Positions 49,986-60,892 of a stretch of DNA of 64,000 nucleotides are shown piece by piece. Both the position numbers and the translations under genes were made by a program. Below the pieces are notes generated by a model. That model did no database searches and was not told the DNA's origin. It saw only the letters and a program-made list of their open reading frames with translations. The stretch covers positions 1,558,501-1,622,500 of the forward strand of contig JACATO010002450.1 of assembly GCA_018389105.1 (NCBI GenBank). Direction: 5' to 3'. Origin of the DNA: Nautilus pompilius (Eukaryota; Mollusca; Cephalopoda; Nautilida; Nautilidae). Numbering within the stretch: the stretch's first letter is position 1; the number at the start of each line of letters is the position of its first letter.

Positions 49986-50999
49986 ATGGAACCTCAGCCA
50001 TCCACGTCAGCCGAGCCCACCAGCTATGCCAATATGGCAACAAGAGTAGAGGCTCCAATCACGAAGGAATTTGAGGACAATATGGGAATACAGTCCTTCG
50101 GAGAATTTATGCAGGAGTTGGAGTACAACCCTGGATACCCAAAGAACATGCAATTCGAGAGAAGGAGCTCCCTTTTCCTGCATTAAAACAGGAAAATCAC
50201 TTGCTCAGAGGTCGGAAGTGCACTTCTTAATGCAGGCCTCAACGAGAAAGTGCGGGCCGTGATAAACAGCAGCGGCGGAGCGGTGAACTCGCTTCAAATA
50301 AAAGGTATAAAATACCCTTTCAGAGGAGCCAGCCCGGTCGCCTGGGTTAAAGTCCGAGGACTTCCCTTGGCGACGGGTTGTGCAATACCCGAGAAAATCC
50401 TTTCCAAGTATGGCAGAATAATTGTGCCATTTAAGTATGACACCCTGCCTGGTTTGCCATTCCTTTCCGGACAAAGGAGTGGCAAAATGATTCTTCGGGA
50501 ACCAATCCCCCGAAGAATCAGGGAAACTATTGATGGAAAAACTGTTTCATTTACAGTAGTATACAGGGACCAGCCGGCGCAGCCGCCATTTTGCTTTCTT
50601 TGCAAAGCAACCGGGCACACGCCCAACAGCTGCCCGAGAAACACCCGCATGGCAGAAGCTCCTCCAGTTCCTGAGGAGAAGAAGAAGAATGAAACACCAA
50701 CACCAAAATCTCCCATCAAAAGCATCAACATTGATGAGGAGGATTCAGAAGAAAACACACAACCTCCAAAACAGGATGCAGAGGAAGTGGATCCCAAAAA
50801 TCCAGAAGATCTACCCTTCATCCTGCCAAGATTGAGGAACAAGAGGAGGAAGGGATCAAAGAGATCCAATAAAGAATCCACCCCCTCCTCTCCACCTAAA
50901 ATCAAGGAGAGAAAGACCGCCGAGGTGCCCAGAGACAGTGCTCTGGAGGCACCATATAAAAAAACTCCTAGAAACCGTCAGTGCCGCTCCCCAACCTGA
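49986..50999 (+). pseudogene. Tx1 LINE ORF1 (nucleic-acid-binding protein), one stop
   Basis: The frame runs from ATG 49986 to the stop at 50997-50999, about 337 codons, interrupted once by an in-frame TAA at 50184-50186. The middle part carries a CCHC zinc knuckle, CFLCKATGHTPNSC (C-x2-C-x4-H-x4-C), at about 50590-50631. It is followed by an acidic/basic tail with KKKNETPTPKSPIKS and RNKRRKGSKRSNK. ORF1 proteins of this type coat the LINE RNA. The stop falls before the conserved region, so a product could only start downstream. ORF2 begins 122 bases after. Confidence 0.75.
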
Positions 51000-51121
51000 G
51001 ACTCAGGGGGGGGCTGCAACCGTGGAAGTGCCCACGTAAATCTGAGTACTTCCATTTTGACGGATTTTTCGGTTTCGACCCCAGTTTAAGTCCCTTGGAC
51101 AAAGAGCTTGATTAAGCGATT

Positions 51122-54100
51122 ATGATGCGACGTATGGAATTCTTATCCCTGAATTTAAGAGGGATAAAATTCAAAAAACATTGGAGTGATTTTATAGATC
51201 ACCTCGAAAACACACAACAAAATACTATCATTTGTATGCAAGAATTACATTTACAAAACTGCACAGAGGTAGATAGATATTTTAATAACTGGACCGGAAA
51301 ATTTCTTACTAGCTTAGATCCGTTAGGCCGTAAGAAAGGAGTAGCCCTCTTATTTCATCGTAGTCTAAATATACAAATAGAACACTCTTATAGTGATAAT
51401 AACGGACGAATTATACTAGCTACATATCAAAACGAGCTCCAAAGAAAAGTGATGATTGTTTCGGTTTACGCTCCTATCGTCGCGAAGGAGCGTACAGCCT
51501 TCTTTCAGAACTTCAATGATACGTTAGAACAGGAACTCAGGTTACACCCTGCAGATGACGTACTCATCATAGGAGATTTCAACTGCGTCCCATCCCATAA
51601 CCTAGATAGGCAGGGCCCGGACATTAAAAGTAGGACGCATCTGATCGGAGAGTTGCAGCTGCAAACCATGTGTTCGCAGTTCGGCCTGGTCGATGCGTTT
51701 AGATATAAACACCCCGATGTCAAATCATACGCTCACTATAGCAGTAAATATCAAGTAGCAACTAGAATGGACAGAGTGTATGTTTCTAAACATATAGTTA
51801 GGCAGCTCCAAGACGTTTCGCACGACGTTGTCGCGTGGAGCGACCACTCACAGGTTAAGGCCAGCTTCCTCATCCGCGAAGATGCCAGGGGCCCCGGACT
51901 CTGGAAACTCAACAACACTATTCTGACGGAGTCAGAGCATGTTGAGAGGGTTCAGAGGTTCTGGGAGGACTGGCAGTCCCGCAGAGATGAGTTTGAGGAC
52001 CCCCTGGAGTGGTGGGACTTAGGCAAGTTTAAGATTAAGGAATTAAGTCTTAGATATTGTCAGGCAAAAAAGGCTTACCAGGAATACCTAGAAAATCAAT
52101 TGAAATTAGAAATAAAAAGGCCACGTTAGGAATAGACAACAACAATAGAATCAAAGCCATCCAAAACAAGATAGCAAAAACACAATTAAACAAAACAGAA
52201 GGCGCTAGAATTAGGGCCAGAGTACCGGCCATGAATGGCGAAGGCAATAGGATGTCTTTCTGTGGTTTAGAGAAATCTAAGGCAGAAAGGAAAGCCATAA
52301 ATAGACTTAAAGCTAAAGACGGCCGTGTCTTAACTGACATTGATGATATCATTCAGGAAGAGACTCGGCACTATAGCGAACTTTACACTAGAGAAGACAC
52401 TTGTCCTAAAGCTCAGGACAGCATCCTGGCGTGTCTAGAGAATAAACTAGACCCCCTAGATGCCGAGTCTTGTGACGGACCCTTAACCCTTTCAGAAATA
52501 AAAGAAGCCATTAGGGCTTTAAATAAAGACAAATCTCCGGGGGGTGACGGCCTTACGCCCGAATTCTATAAGAGATTTGAATATCTCATAGCAGGAGACC
52601 TGACGATGATCGCGAACATCGCGTACAGAAAAGGGGTTCTCTCAGAAAGCCAACGTACTGCCACTGTCGTCCTGCTGCCGAAAGGGGGCGACCTGGAGTA
52701 TCTGGACAACTGGAGACCCATAAGTCTCCTAAATAGCGACTATAAAATCATAGCTAAGGCTTTAGCAAACAGGCTAACCAAAGTTATGGATAAAATTATA
52801 AGTGCTGATCAGACCTGTTCAGTTCCAGGAAGAAGTGTCACTAATACTCTTCAACTGTTCAGAGAAATCACATCTAAGCTAGACACGGAAAATTCCATAG
52901 GTATAATGCTAGCATTAGACCAGAAAAAAGCTTTTGATAGAGTAGACTGGAATTTTCTCGATAGGACTCTTAAAGCCCTCGGTTTCGGGGAGTATTTTAT
53001 TAGTTTTATCAGACTCTTCCAATCAGATATTAGATCCCAAATATTTCAAAATGGCTACCTCTCAGCCTCTTTCTACCCGACAAGAGGTATTAGGCAGGGG
53101 TGCCCCCTAAGCGCCATGCTGTACGTCCTAACAGCGGAACCGCTGGCCGCATTAATAAGAAAGACCGAAGAAATAAAAGGTATGCAAGATATCAAAATCC
53201 AGCAGTACGCGGATGATACCACCCTACCGGTGAAGGATGCAGCCAGCTTGGAAGCGGCTTTCAAGGCTCTCGAGACCTACGAAAAAGCCTCGGGAGCCAA
53301 AGTGAACCGCAAAAAAACAAAGGCAGCATGGCTGGGGGGAAAAAAAACCCTGCAACACTTCAACATAGAATGGGTAGAAAACCAAATCAAACTCTTAGGC
53401 ATATATTTTCCTACTAACAGCAGCACTAACACTCAAAAAGATAACTGGAACCCAGCGATTAATAAAATAAAAGCTTTACTAACCGCATGGACCTCCCTCA
53501 ACCTTTCCTACTTTACCAAAACTCAACTAGTAAATACCTACTTAGCTTCTAAACTCTTCTATAAATCTAAAATCTTAGGGATGCCAGCGTGGGTGCGTAC
53601 CGCCATTGATGCCGAACTTGACCGGTTTCTGGCAAGGGCGCAAACACCTGGCAAATAAAAAAGCAATTAACTCCCCCGAAACCAAGGAGGGTTAAATCTC
53701 ATAAATTTAGAGAGCAAAATAGGTGCTCAACAAATTCTAAATGTAATAGACATCATAAGGAACGTAGATAGCCAACCAAGATGGCAAAAACTATTTCTCA
53801 AGAGATTAGCAGAGGCATACAACATCCCTGATGGCATGCATGTCCTCACTAAAAAACTAAAACTATATAGATCACAAGGAAAAATACTAACCGACTACCA
53901 CACCACACTAATAAGTAATTGGATTAAAAGCAACATTAGCATAGGTACAAACAACCAGGTAAGCTTACATCTCTTCCTGTCTTCACGACCTGTCGAGGAA
54001 CCGGATTACAGGGGGAGGTGGGAAAGTTCTTTAGATTCAGGAACACTTCCATGGGATAGAATTTGGAAAAGTTCTATTAATCAACTCGTGGATGGATATT

Positions 54101-54507
54101 CCTCCGACATACACTGGAAAATACTCAGGAACGTTCTACCGACGAGAGAGAACAAACACAAATGGAAATTAATAAAATCACCAAAATGTCTCAGTTGTCC
54201 AGAGACGGACGAAACGGCGCTACACCGTATGTTTTCATGTCCGGTGAATATAGAACTGTGGTGCCTAGTCCGAGATTTGATTTTTCAAATTAAAAGTCCC
54301 CAGAAAGAACTTACTTCTTTCTGGCGCATCTTTGGATTCAACAATAGAACTAAAAAGGACTGCCTAGCGAACTTCCTGGTCTTCGCCGCACAGCGGATTG
54401 CTTGGGGTAGCCGGAAGGCTTTAGAGAGCGGCCACCTCACCTCAACTAAATTACTCTTCCAAAAATACGTAACTTTTTGGTTACATAAAAAATATGCAGT
54501 CCAGTAA
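51122..54507 (+). pseudogene. Tx1 LINE ORF2 (endonuclease-reverse transcriptase), frameshifted
   Basis: Starts MMRRMEFLSLNLRG, an APE-type endonuclease N-terminus. Endonuclease motifs: CMQELHL (catalytic Glu), VYAPI, IIGDFNCVPS, and WSDHSQV (Ser-Asp-His). The RT domain shows PGGDGLTPEFYK, LLPKGGDLEYLDNWRPISLL, LALDQKKAFDRVDW, GIRQGCPLSAMLY and QYADDT (active-site Asp pair, about 53206-53217). The C-terminal part has CLSCPETDETALHRMFSC (C-x2-C-x7-H-x4-C, near 54197). The frame changes near 52112, near 53632 and near 53692; otherwise long stretches are open. The enzyme would nick target DNA and copy its RNA there (target-primed reverse transcription). Tx1 relatives often have preferred targets, but none is evident here. 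Confidence 0.85.
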
Positions 54508-54768
54508 AAATGACAGAGCATATTTTTCATCCATCTGGTTGATTAATGGTGCTTTAGGCCACATCGACATTAAGAACAAATTAAACACATTTTCAAACAC
54601 CTCTAACCTATCCATACCTACTTTAGATCAGCCCCCATGAGTCATTCTCCTCTTCCTTCTAACTTAATTAACTTTGACTCATGTGTATTATTATAATGTT
54701 CTTATCTTTTTGCTCTCTTCCCGCATATTAGGTGACCAGCCACCAATGGCGAAGTTAATAATATAATT

Positions 54769-54793
54769 CTATTATTATTATTATTATTATTAT
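54769..54793 (+). repeat. (ATT)n tail of the LINE
   Basis: About eight ATT units end the LINE's 3' region. It is likely the microsatellite-like 3' tail produced by target-primed reverse transcription. Confidence 0.75.
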
Positions 54794-55103
54794 GACCTTC
54801 ATCAGGTGAACTGCCATCCTGAGGAGAAGACTTATTACCCTGGAAACAGACTACAAACACAAGGGATCTCGAAGATTACCTTCAACCCTTACTCCATTTT
54901 TATTACTTCAAAAACAACTCCAGCCCTCTCCCCTTCTCTTTCAAGCGTAAGCCTCTGTTTATTTATAAAGTCTCCAACCCAATGTACTACCCCATGTAAA
55001 TGGACTAACCATGATTCTGTCTTCGTTTACCTAAACACACCCCAGTCCCAACAACATACACAGGACATCTACACATATATATTTTTGCATGGTGTGGAAT
55101 TGG

Positions 55104-55144
55104 GCACCTGGTCACTGCGATGACAATCACCGCAGTGACCGTGC
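55104..55144. other. Strong hairpin
   Basis: GGTCACTGCG (55110-55119) pairs perfectly with CGCAGTGACC (55131-55140) across an 11-base loop. After a two-base bulge, GCAC (55104-55107) pairs with GTGC (55141-55144). This 14-base-pair stem is much longer than expected by chance. It could be a structured RNA, a retroelement UTR structure or a DNA-transposon end. Confidence 0.6.
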
Positions 55145-55172
55145 TACTTCCCAAATTATACCAGCACAAGGG

Positions 55173-55200
55173 AACCTCCGGTCCCCCTACGTGGGAGGTT
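55173..55200. other. Second adjacent hairpin
   Basis: AACCTCC (55173-55179) pairs with GGAGGTT (55194-55200) around a C-rich loop, 28 bases after the first hairpin. The pair may form one structured unit. Confidence 0.4.
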
Positions 55201-55220
55201 GACTGATTTATTTCAGACCA

Positions 55221-55484
55221 TTGCGAAAAATCATCCCTGGAAATCTTAAAGGCTCCCCAACATGGGAGGACTGGATGAAAATTCAACGGGAAACGGAGGG
55301 AGAACATGTCTCCATCCATTTTACAAACAATAAAATAGAGTCCTACACCCTTTCCCGAATCCAGATTGGATTTTACAAAAATAAACTGTGGCCCAAACTT
55401 TCCCTCCTCAGAACAAGGACACACAGAGAGAGTCCAGCCAGGATAAACCTACCCCCTCCTGCGTGTAATACGGAGTTTGGGTAG
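55221..55484 (+). other. Open frame of 87 codons, unknown
   Basis: The translation has a Trp/Arg-rich protein-like start (SPTWEDWMKIQRETEG) and IESYTLSRIQIGFYKNKLW. It follows the two hairpins and the LINE tail and may belong to a second, partial retroelement. No family recognised and no good start context. Confidence 0.2.
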
Positions 55485-55499
55485 CCCGCTGCTCTCGCT

Positions 55500-56240
55500 A
55501 GGCTGAGGCACAGGCCGAAATAAGACCTCACTTATAAACGGCCGGTCGTGGAAGCGGTCCAGCTACACCCACATACATATGAAACTTCACAAACACACCC
55601 CTAAACACCAATCAGCCATGATGGAGGATGAACGGGTACACGGCCCACCATTGTCGTATGTGCGCACGGACATTAACGTGGAGACAGAAGAAATAATTGA
55701 CCGATTTCCTAGAATCAAATCAAGAATCTTATCTTTTTATTCTGTAGAACAACTTTTTGTTGTTAAATAAAAAGTAATTACATTTTTTTTTTGTGAAAAA
55801 TGTACATTCCGTACTTTCGTAAATTAGAGCCCTGGGGATGGAGAGAGAGACCCCTCCACCTCAACATCGGTCCTACTCTCTGCTCTGTACCGCTAAGTGC
55901 GTCTCGTTAGCGATTTTATGGGCTCCAACGCCCCTGACTTCAATTATTGCCTATAGGTGTTCGGATACGGTAAAAGAAATGTCCACCTCTTCGGCGCTGT
56001 TTTAACCCTTTAAGTACATTCGCTGCGGTTCGTGACACCGATGAGCCGGCGGCCCCGCCCGGTTTACCGTGCAATGGCTTGGTTTTTGTTTCAGTGAACG
56101 ATAATCCTACTCAAAAGTTCCAGAACGGGGCCTGGCTGAGACTCCCCACCCCCGTCGGCTCTTTATACAGACTCCAAAAGGGAGGCAGAGGCCCGCTGGC
56201 GTGTCGTGTCCGGCCGGCCCCCAGAAACTCCAGGCCACAT
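55500..56240. other. Spacer upstream of candidate promoter
   Basis: No gene recognised. CpG content rises toward 56.0 kb. Confidence 0.4.
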
Positions 56241-56357
56241 ATATTCCGAGGAACAGCTGACTGCTGCGCGCATGCGCGCGCGGTCTCGCACCATTCACCC
56301 CCTCCCTCCTCCCGCTCGACAGGACGTTAGGAACCTGTTCTCGTACTTCTCCCCGAG
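56241..56357 (+). promoter_or_regulatory. Candidate CpG-rich promoter and 5' exon (NRF1 motif)
   Basis: The palindromic GCGCATGCGC at 56268-56277 sits in a longer CpG-rich run and matches the NRF1 consensus, a common site in TATA-less animal promoters. About 80 bases downstream is an ideal splice donor (CCCGAG then GTAAGT, exon end 56357). A second donor (TTCGTAG then GTAAGC) lies at about 56505. The next good acceptor recognised on this strand is at 60740, just before the LicD coding exon, so this may be its promoter and leader exon. That link is inference. Confidence 0.4.
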
Positions 56358-57078
56358 GTAAGTCTCAGCAGTTTTCTGTATCATCTTTCTGCAAAGTCTG
56401 CCCGTACCAATCCCCATCCGGGCGTAAATAAAACAGGACGAGGCATGGCTGCCATGGCGACACAGACAGGGCGGAGAAGATGCGAGAGTATCTTGGCTTT
56501 CGTAGGTAAGCAGCAGCAGCGATGGCTGGCTGGCGGCTCACATGACGGCGGATTATTGCTGCTGCAGTCAATACCGGCCACCTCCACCGTCGTCCTCCTG
56601 GTCGGCATCTGGAGGCGATTTGATACAGTCCCAGCGAAGTAGCACCGTTAACGTGTGTGTTGTCTTCGAGGGGAAACCGTCGGTAGAACATAAATCTGTT
56701 GGTGTGGCGGTTACTTACTTCCCTCGTTGTACATATTTACTCTGAGCGTGGAATCGTGATTCGTTCACCTGTAATCATTCTTCCCTGACATAACCATTTA
56801 CGGAATTTCTGCGTAAACTATTCAAAACCAGTCATATGCTGTGGATCCCATAAGCCGTGTTGATTTGTATCTTGTCTGGGTAGTAATACCTGACTGGTGG
56901 GTGAACAGAGTCGTGATTTCTCGCAGGTGCTGCATTCTTCTCTCTTTACTCCATAAATCTTTCACAGATGCCGCAGTTAGTGTGAAACTACTCAGTAACC
57001 GACTGGATTCGGAGATGATTTACGGAAAATCTGTGTCTACACGCGCTCGCTCTCTCGCGCTCTGATCCAGAGCTCTTC

Positions 57079-57487
57079 TTCTCTCGTCTCTCTCTCCTTT
57101 CCCCCCCTCTCTCTCTCTCTTTCTCTCTCTCTCTTCTCCCCCTCGATGAGAGGGATCCTCCCCCTCTCTCTCTCTCTTTCTCCCCCCTCTCTCTCTCTGT
57201 CTCTTTCTCCCCCCTCTCTCTCTCTCTCTCTCTTTCTCCCCTCTCTCTCTTTCTCTCTCTCTCTTCTCCCCCTCTCCTCTCTCTCTCTCTTTCTCCCCTC
57301 TCTCTCTTCTCTCTTTCTCCCCCTCTCTCTCTCTTTCTCTCTCTCTCTTTCTCCCCCTCTCTCTCTCTTCTCCCCCTCTCTCTCTCTCTCTCTCTTTCTC
57401 CCCCTCTCTCTCTCTCTCTCTGTCTCTTTCTCCCCTCTCTCTCTCTCTTCTCTCTCTCTCTCCCCTCTCTCTCTCTCCTCTCTCGTA
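57079..57487. repeat. Long polypyrimidine (CT)n/(C)n tract
   Basis: About 410 bases almost entirely C and T on the + strand, made of (CT)n runs separated by CCCC and TTTC. The only notable purine interruption is near 57145-57155. The long Arg/Glu/Gly-rich minus-strand frame across it is an artefact of the repeat. It lies in the putative LicD first intron. Confidence 0.95.
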
Positions 57488-58456
57488 CAAGCGTATAAAC
57501 CTCTTTAAACTCTTCTTAAGAACTAATTTCACGTTTATTAGGATTCCTTTGCAAACCAGATCTACATCGGTTTTTTTCCCCTTCTCTCTCAGTTATTCAT
57601 TCTTTGAGTAACACTACACTTTTTATTCAGTTCCCCTAACGAGTAATTAATCTTATTGAGAGTTTGAACAATTAATCTTTTAGTAAGCAATGTTTTAACT
57701 TTTTACTGGTCTAAAAAGCTACTTAATGTGCTAGCTTTCTATTAATAACGTTCGAGTGCACTTTATATAGAGACTGACCGCTAAGATAGAGAAGCCAAAT
57801 TCGAATGGGCCATATCCGACTCGGTTGGAAGTACCTTCTTTCCATGGTTTCCTTTTTACATCTGTAAACGACGAGTTTTCGCTCTCTCAAATGTCTTAAA
57901 ATAGGATAGAGATCTGCATTGACCGGATGAAATGAAAGGAATAATATCATCTGGTGCAACTCGCCATGCTTCATTTTAATCAAATGTGAATCAAGTGCAG
58001 CTCGGATTTCTCATGCCCTTCGTTTTGTGTGCTTCTTCTTTATCTCTCCACCAGGATTAACCCTGATCGCGCGAGATCTCTCTGTCTCGACGAGAGGCGC
58101 CCTCTGTGGTTTTCTGTGAATCCGTTTTGAATAAAAGATTTTCGTTAGTAGTCTCCTATTCCAGAAGACATTGAATAGAACAAACCACGCGAATACCTCA
58201 CTAAGACCAAAGCAAGACTTCTCCCTGGAAACAATATCAGACCGGTTTGAGTTTCAGTTGCGATATGCGCAGGAAATGAGAAGATGAAATTCTAACCCCA
58301 TAAATATTTTGTCAGAGTAACTTCGCGTAATCAGAGCTGCTGTAGTTATGCCACCGTATAGTGTGGCCTGGAGTTACATACTGGTTGTTATTACAGGTAA
58401 ACTTTAGGTCACGCTTTGTATTCTACAGCTAATCTTGTTTTCACTTACCAAGTGGA

Positions 58457-58600
58457 TATTATTATTATTATTATTATTCATAGAGTCGTAGGCAGCCGTT
58501 AGTCTATGGGCCGGACTTCGAATGTGTCTCCTCTGGTGACCGATTCGGGGCGCTGAAGGTCGCGTCACGTACGAGACAAGACTTTCTTGATGCAAGCTAA
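58457..58600 (-). mobile_element. Possible SINE-like element with (AAT)n tail
   Basis: On the minus strand, a GC-rich body containing ACATTCGAAGTCCGGC (B-box-like) ends in (AAT)n at 58479-58457. The structure resembles a tRNA-derived SINE with an AT-rich microsatellite tail, but the A box is not clear. Confidence 0.35.
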
Positions 58601-58689
58601 TTGTAGAGTATTCACTGGATTTTCGCTACATATCCCCCCCCTTTAAATGCTGCTTAGGTGTTACATCTAGAAACAACGTCACTGTGGAA

Positions 58690-58915
58690 CTGCCCGCCGA
58701 CAGAGGTGCGAAGCTTGTTAAAAGAATTACTCTCGGTGTTCCAAGAGAGATTTCAGTACTTCCATAAACACAACAAAGAAATGCGGATATTTCAAAATCC
58801 TTTTGAAGCAGAAGTGTATGATACACATAAAGACTTGCAACTAGAGTTGCTTGATTTACAGGCCCACAACGTTTTGAAGGAGAAATTACAGAAGAGCAAT
58901 TTACTAATTTTTTTA
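58690..58915 (+). pseudogene. Small hAT fragment (GTF2IRD2-like)
   Basis: The translation contains LSVFQERFQYF, IFQNPFEAEV and DLQLELLDLQAHNVLKEKLQKSNL. This matches the segment just before the dimerisation domain in hAT proteins of the GTF2IRD2 (Charlie8-derived) type, where F-x-NPF and LQ-ELI-LQ are conserved. Both ends are lost and the frame runs into low-complexity sequence. It lies in the putative LicD intron. Confidence 0.6.
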
Positions 58916-58919
58916 TTCT

Positions 58920-60740
58920 TTCTCTCTTTCACCTGATAGCTTTTCAATGGCTGGTGTCATGTTGGTTTTCCCAGTCATCATTACACCATGACAACGTTGA
59001 TCAGTCATACGTGAAGGCAATTTAGATTTTACAAATTTCATTTCTGTTGTAAAATCTAAATTCTAAATAAATTTGTTAATAATTAAGTAATAATAAGTCG
59101 TTATTTTTTTTTTATTTATGAATTCATATTAATTAGTCCATTCTGAACTAATTTTGGTTCGTAAAACTGCAGGGACCCCGCCATCACTCACACCTTATTT
59201 GTCACAAAAACAGGACTAAGTATAATTTATTTTTAATCATTTAGCACCAGAAAGGCTCAGATTTGACTGTCATTTTTACCTGGCTCGCCGCGAACTTTAC
59301 TGGATTTTAAAGTGGGCTAATCAGACAAAAGCAACTGAACGGCCGCCATTATGACCGGCCAGTCGTACCACCTGGTGGGCGTCCTTGGTCAGGGTGGATA
59401 ACTGCAGGACCTTTAACTACCAGCCAGCCAGAAGTAACGTGCGTTCCGACTAAATTTGTGGCAAACTGTTATCCTCACTAGATAAATGGATGAGCGCGCG
59501 ACTTAAGAGGAAACATTTGACTTAATTTCTTTTATTGTTGTTGTGTCATGGGATATCTTTGCAATTTGTATCTTCATGATGTTCTTTTTTGTGGGGGTAG
59601 AAAATGCTAAAACTTTGTTTTGCTTTAATTTTGTGTTTTTTTAAAAAAAAATACATTTGGAAACTTAAAAGAAAAGATTCAGGAAATATCTACTCGGTTT
59701 GATACCAAGTAAAGCCTTTTGGCATATTGTGAATAGTTTCCCGGTTTTCGTTTTCTTGTTCCCTCCCCACCACGCATGCGCACTGAATGGTGTTGAAAGA
59801 TGAAAACTTAGAATTTGCGTTGACTTCAGTCATAGATCCATTCATGAAAGCGAATACATATAAAATAAATTGTGTGTGTGTGTGTGTACTTTTTAAATTA
59901 GCAGTAGTATTCAGTTTCTCTGTACAAGTATTCTTATCAGTATAGATTCAAGTCATTAAGTCGTTCACTCGCTCGTCCAATGTTTAGGTCTGACCTACGT
60001 GAAAACAGTTTGGGATGTCAACCGTTTCAAATGTAATCATTGTGAGTCTATTTTGCGATATGTCTGCCCTTTCTAGTGTCTCTGCAAGTAGCGAGACAAT
60101 GATATAGTATATAGTGGCCATTTAGTTTGCAGTTACTAAGAAATGTGGCTTGAAAATTTACACGCATGATTAATATGTTAATGTTAGTGAAGAAAGTTAC
60201 TCGTTAAGAGGCAGCCTTGTGGTTCAAAGACAGATGGCTTTACCAGGAGCCACGGTAATGTACAAAGTATGCGATGAAGCCTAGAGAAAACGAGTCAAAT
60301 TTGCCCTGACATTTTGACGGTGAAATGTATATAATGCACAGTATTCTTACTTTTAATCAATGACGGTTGGTTTTTGTTTTTTTTGGTTTTTTTTTTTAAA
60401 CAGGGTTTCTCTCAATAAAAAGACAGCTGTAGGCTTTTGTTACATTCATATTCACAGAACTGTCAGCAAGACACGCTGTCGGGTTGGGGCTGATTAGCGA
60501 CGACTTTCGATCTCTGCCGGTTGGTGTAATCGCTGAACGGATATTTCAGGTTCATGGTACCCGGAAGCGGGCGGTGTTTTTGGTTTATCGTGCACTAATG
60601 AGTTTATATGTCAGAGTTGTAAGAAAAGTTCTCCTCCTTCGCCAAAGATCTTTTAACCCTCCGCGTGATCCGGAGGAATTTTTCCGTATTTCACGGGTTT
60701 GTTTACTGTTTCTTTTCCTTTTCCATTTTTCTATTTTCAG
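58920..60740 (+). other. Probable intron upstream of the LicD exon
   Basis: No gene recognised. Contains (TG)n at about 59871-59887 and T-rich runs near 60370-60400. It ends with a good acceptor, CTATTTTCAG at 60731-60740, preceded by a T-rich tract. Confidence 0.4.
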
Positions 60741-60850
60741 ATGATCCAGCGTAGTCATCCCACCAGCAGAACACGGGGGGAGAGTTTGAGAACCAAGCCT
60801 CGATGAAAATGGAAAAAGATACGTATAAACCAGCGCTAGAACCTTTATAA
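60741..60850 (+). promoter_or_regulatory. Two overlapping upstream ORFs in the LicD leader
   Basis: If the acceptor at 60740 is used, the exon begins with an ATG. The first uORF (60741-60806, 21 codons) ends in TGA. A second uORF (60803-60850, 15 codons) starts in an overlapping ATGA. Both lie upstream of the main start at 60893 and could reduce or regulate its translation. Their use is inferred from sequence only. Confidence 0.4.
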
Positions 60851-60892
60851 CTCGAAATTGAAAAAAAAAGAATTACACTTAATTTCCACAAA

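Larger units (their letters stand above)
49965..54793 (+). mobile_element. Nearly full-length Tx1-clade (L1 group) LINE
   Basis: About 4.8 kb with the usual order: a short leader, ORF1 (49986), ORF2 (51122), a 3' untranslated region of about 260 bases and an (ATT)n tail at 54769-54793. ORF2 has an N-terminal apurinic-type endonuclease and a reverse transcriptase of the Tx1 kind. The 5' junction falls inside the C-terminal coding sequence of a hAT relic. No target-site duplication is visible. It is the best preserved mobile element here: ORF1 has one stop and ORF2 three apparent single-base shifts. Confidence 0.8.

Noticed and set aside
50294-50905. Minus-strand 203-codon Ser/Gly-rich frame
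   Set aside because: Antisense shadow of LINE ORF1; ORF1 has a zinc knuckle and the correct position relative to ORF2.
52050-52352. Minus-strand 100-codon hydrophobic frame
   Set aside because: Antisense shadow of the LINE ORF2 coding sequence.
57020-57532. 170-codon Arg/Glu/Gly-rich frame on the minus strand and a Ser/Leu/Pro frame on the plus strand
   Set aside because: Both are direct translations of the (CT)n tract and carry no protein information.
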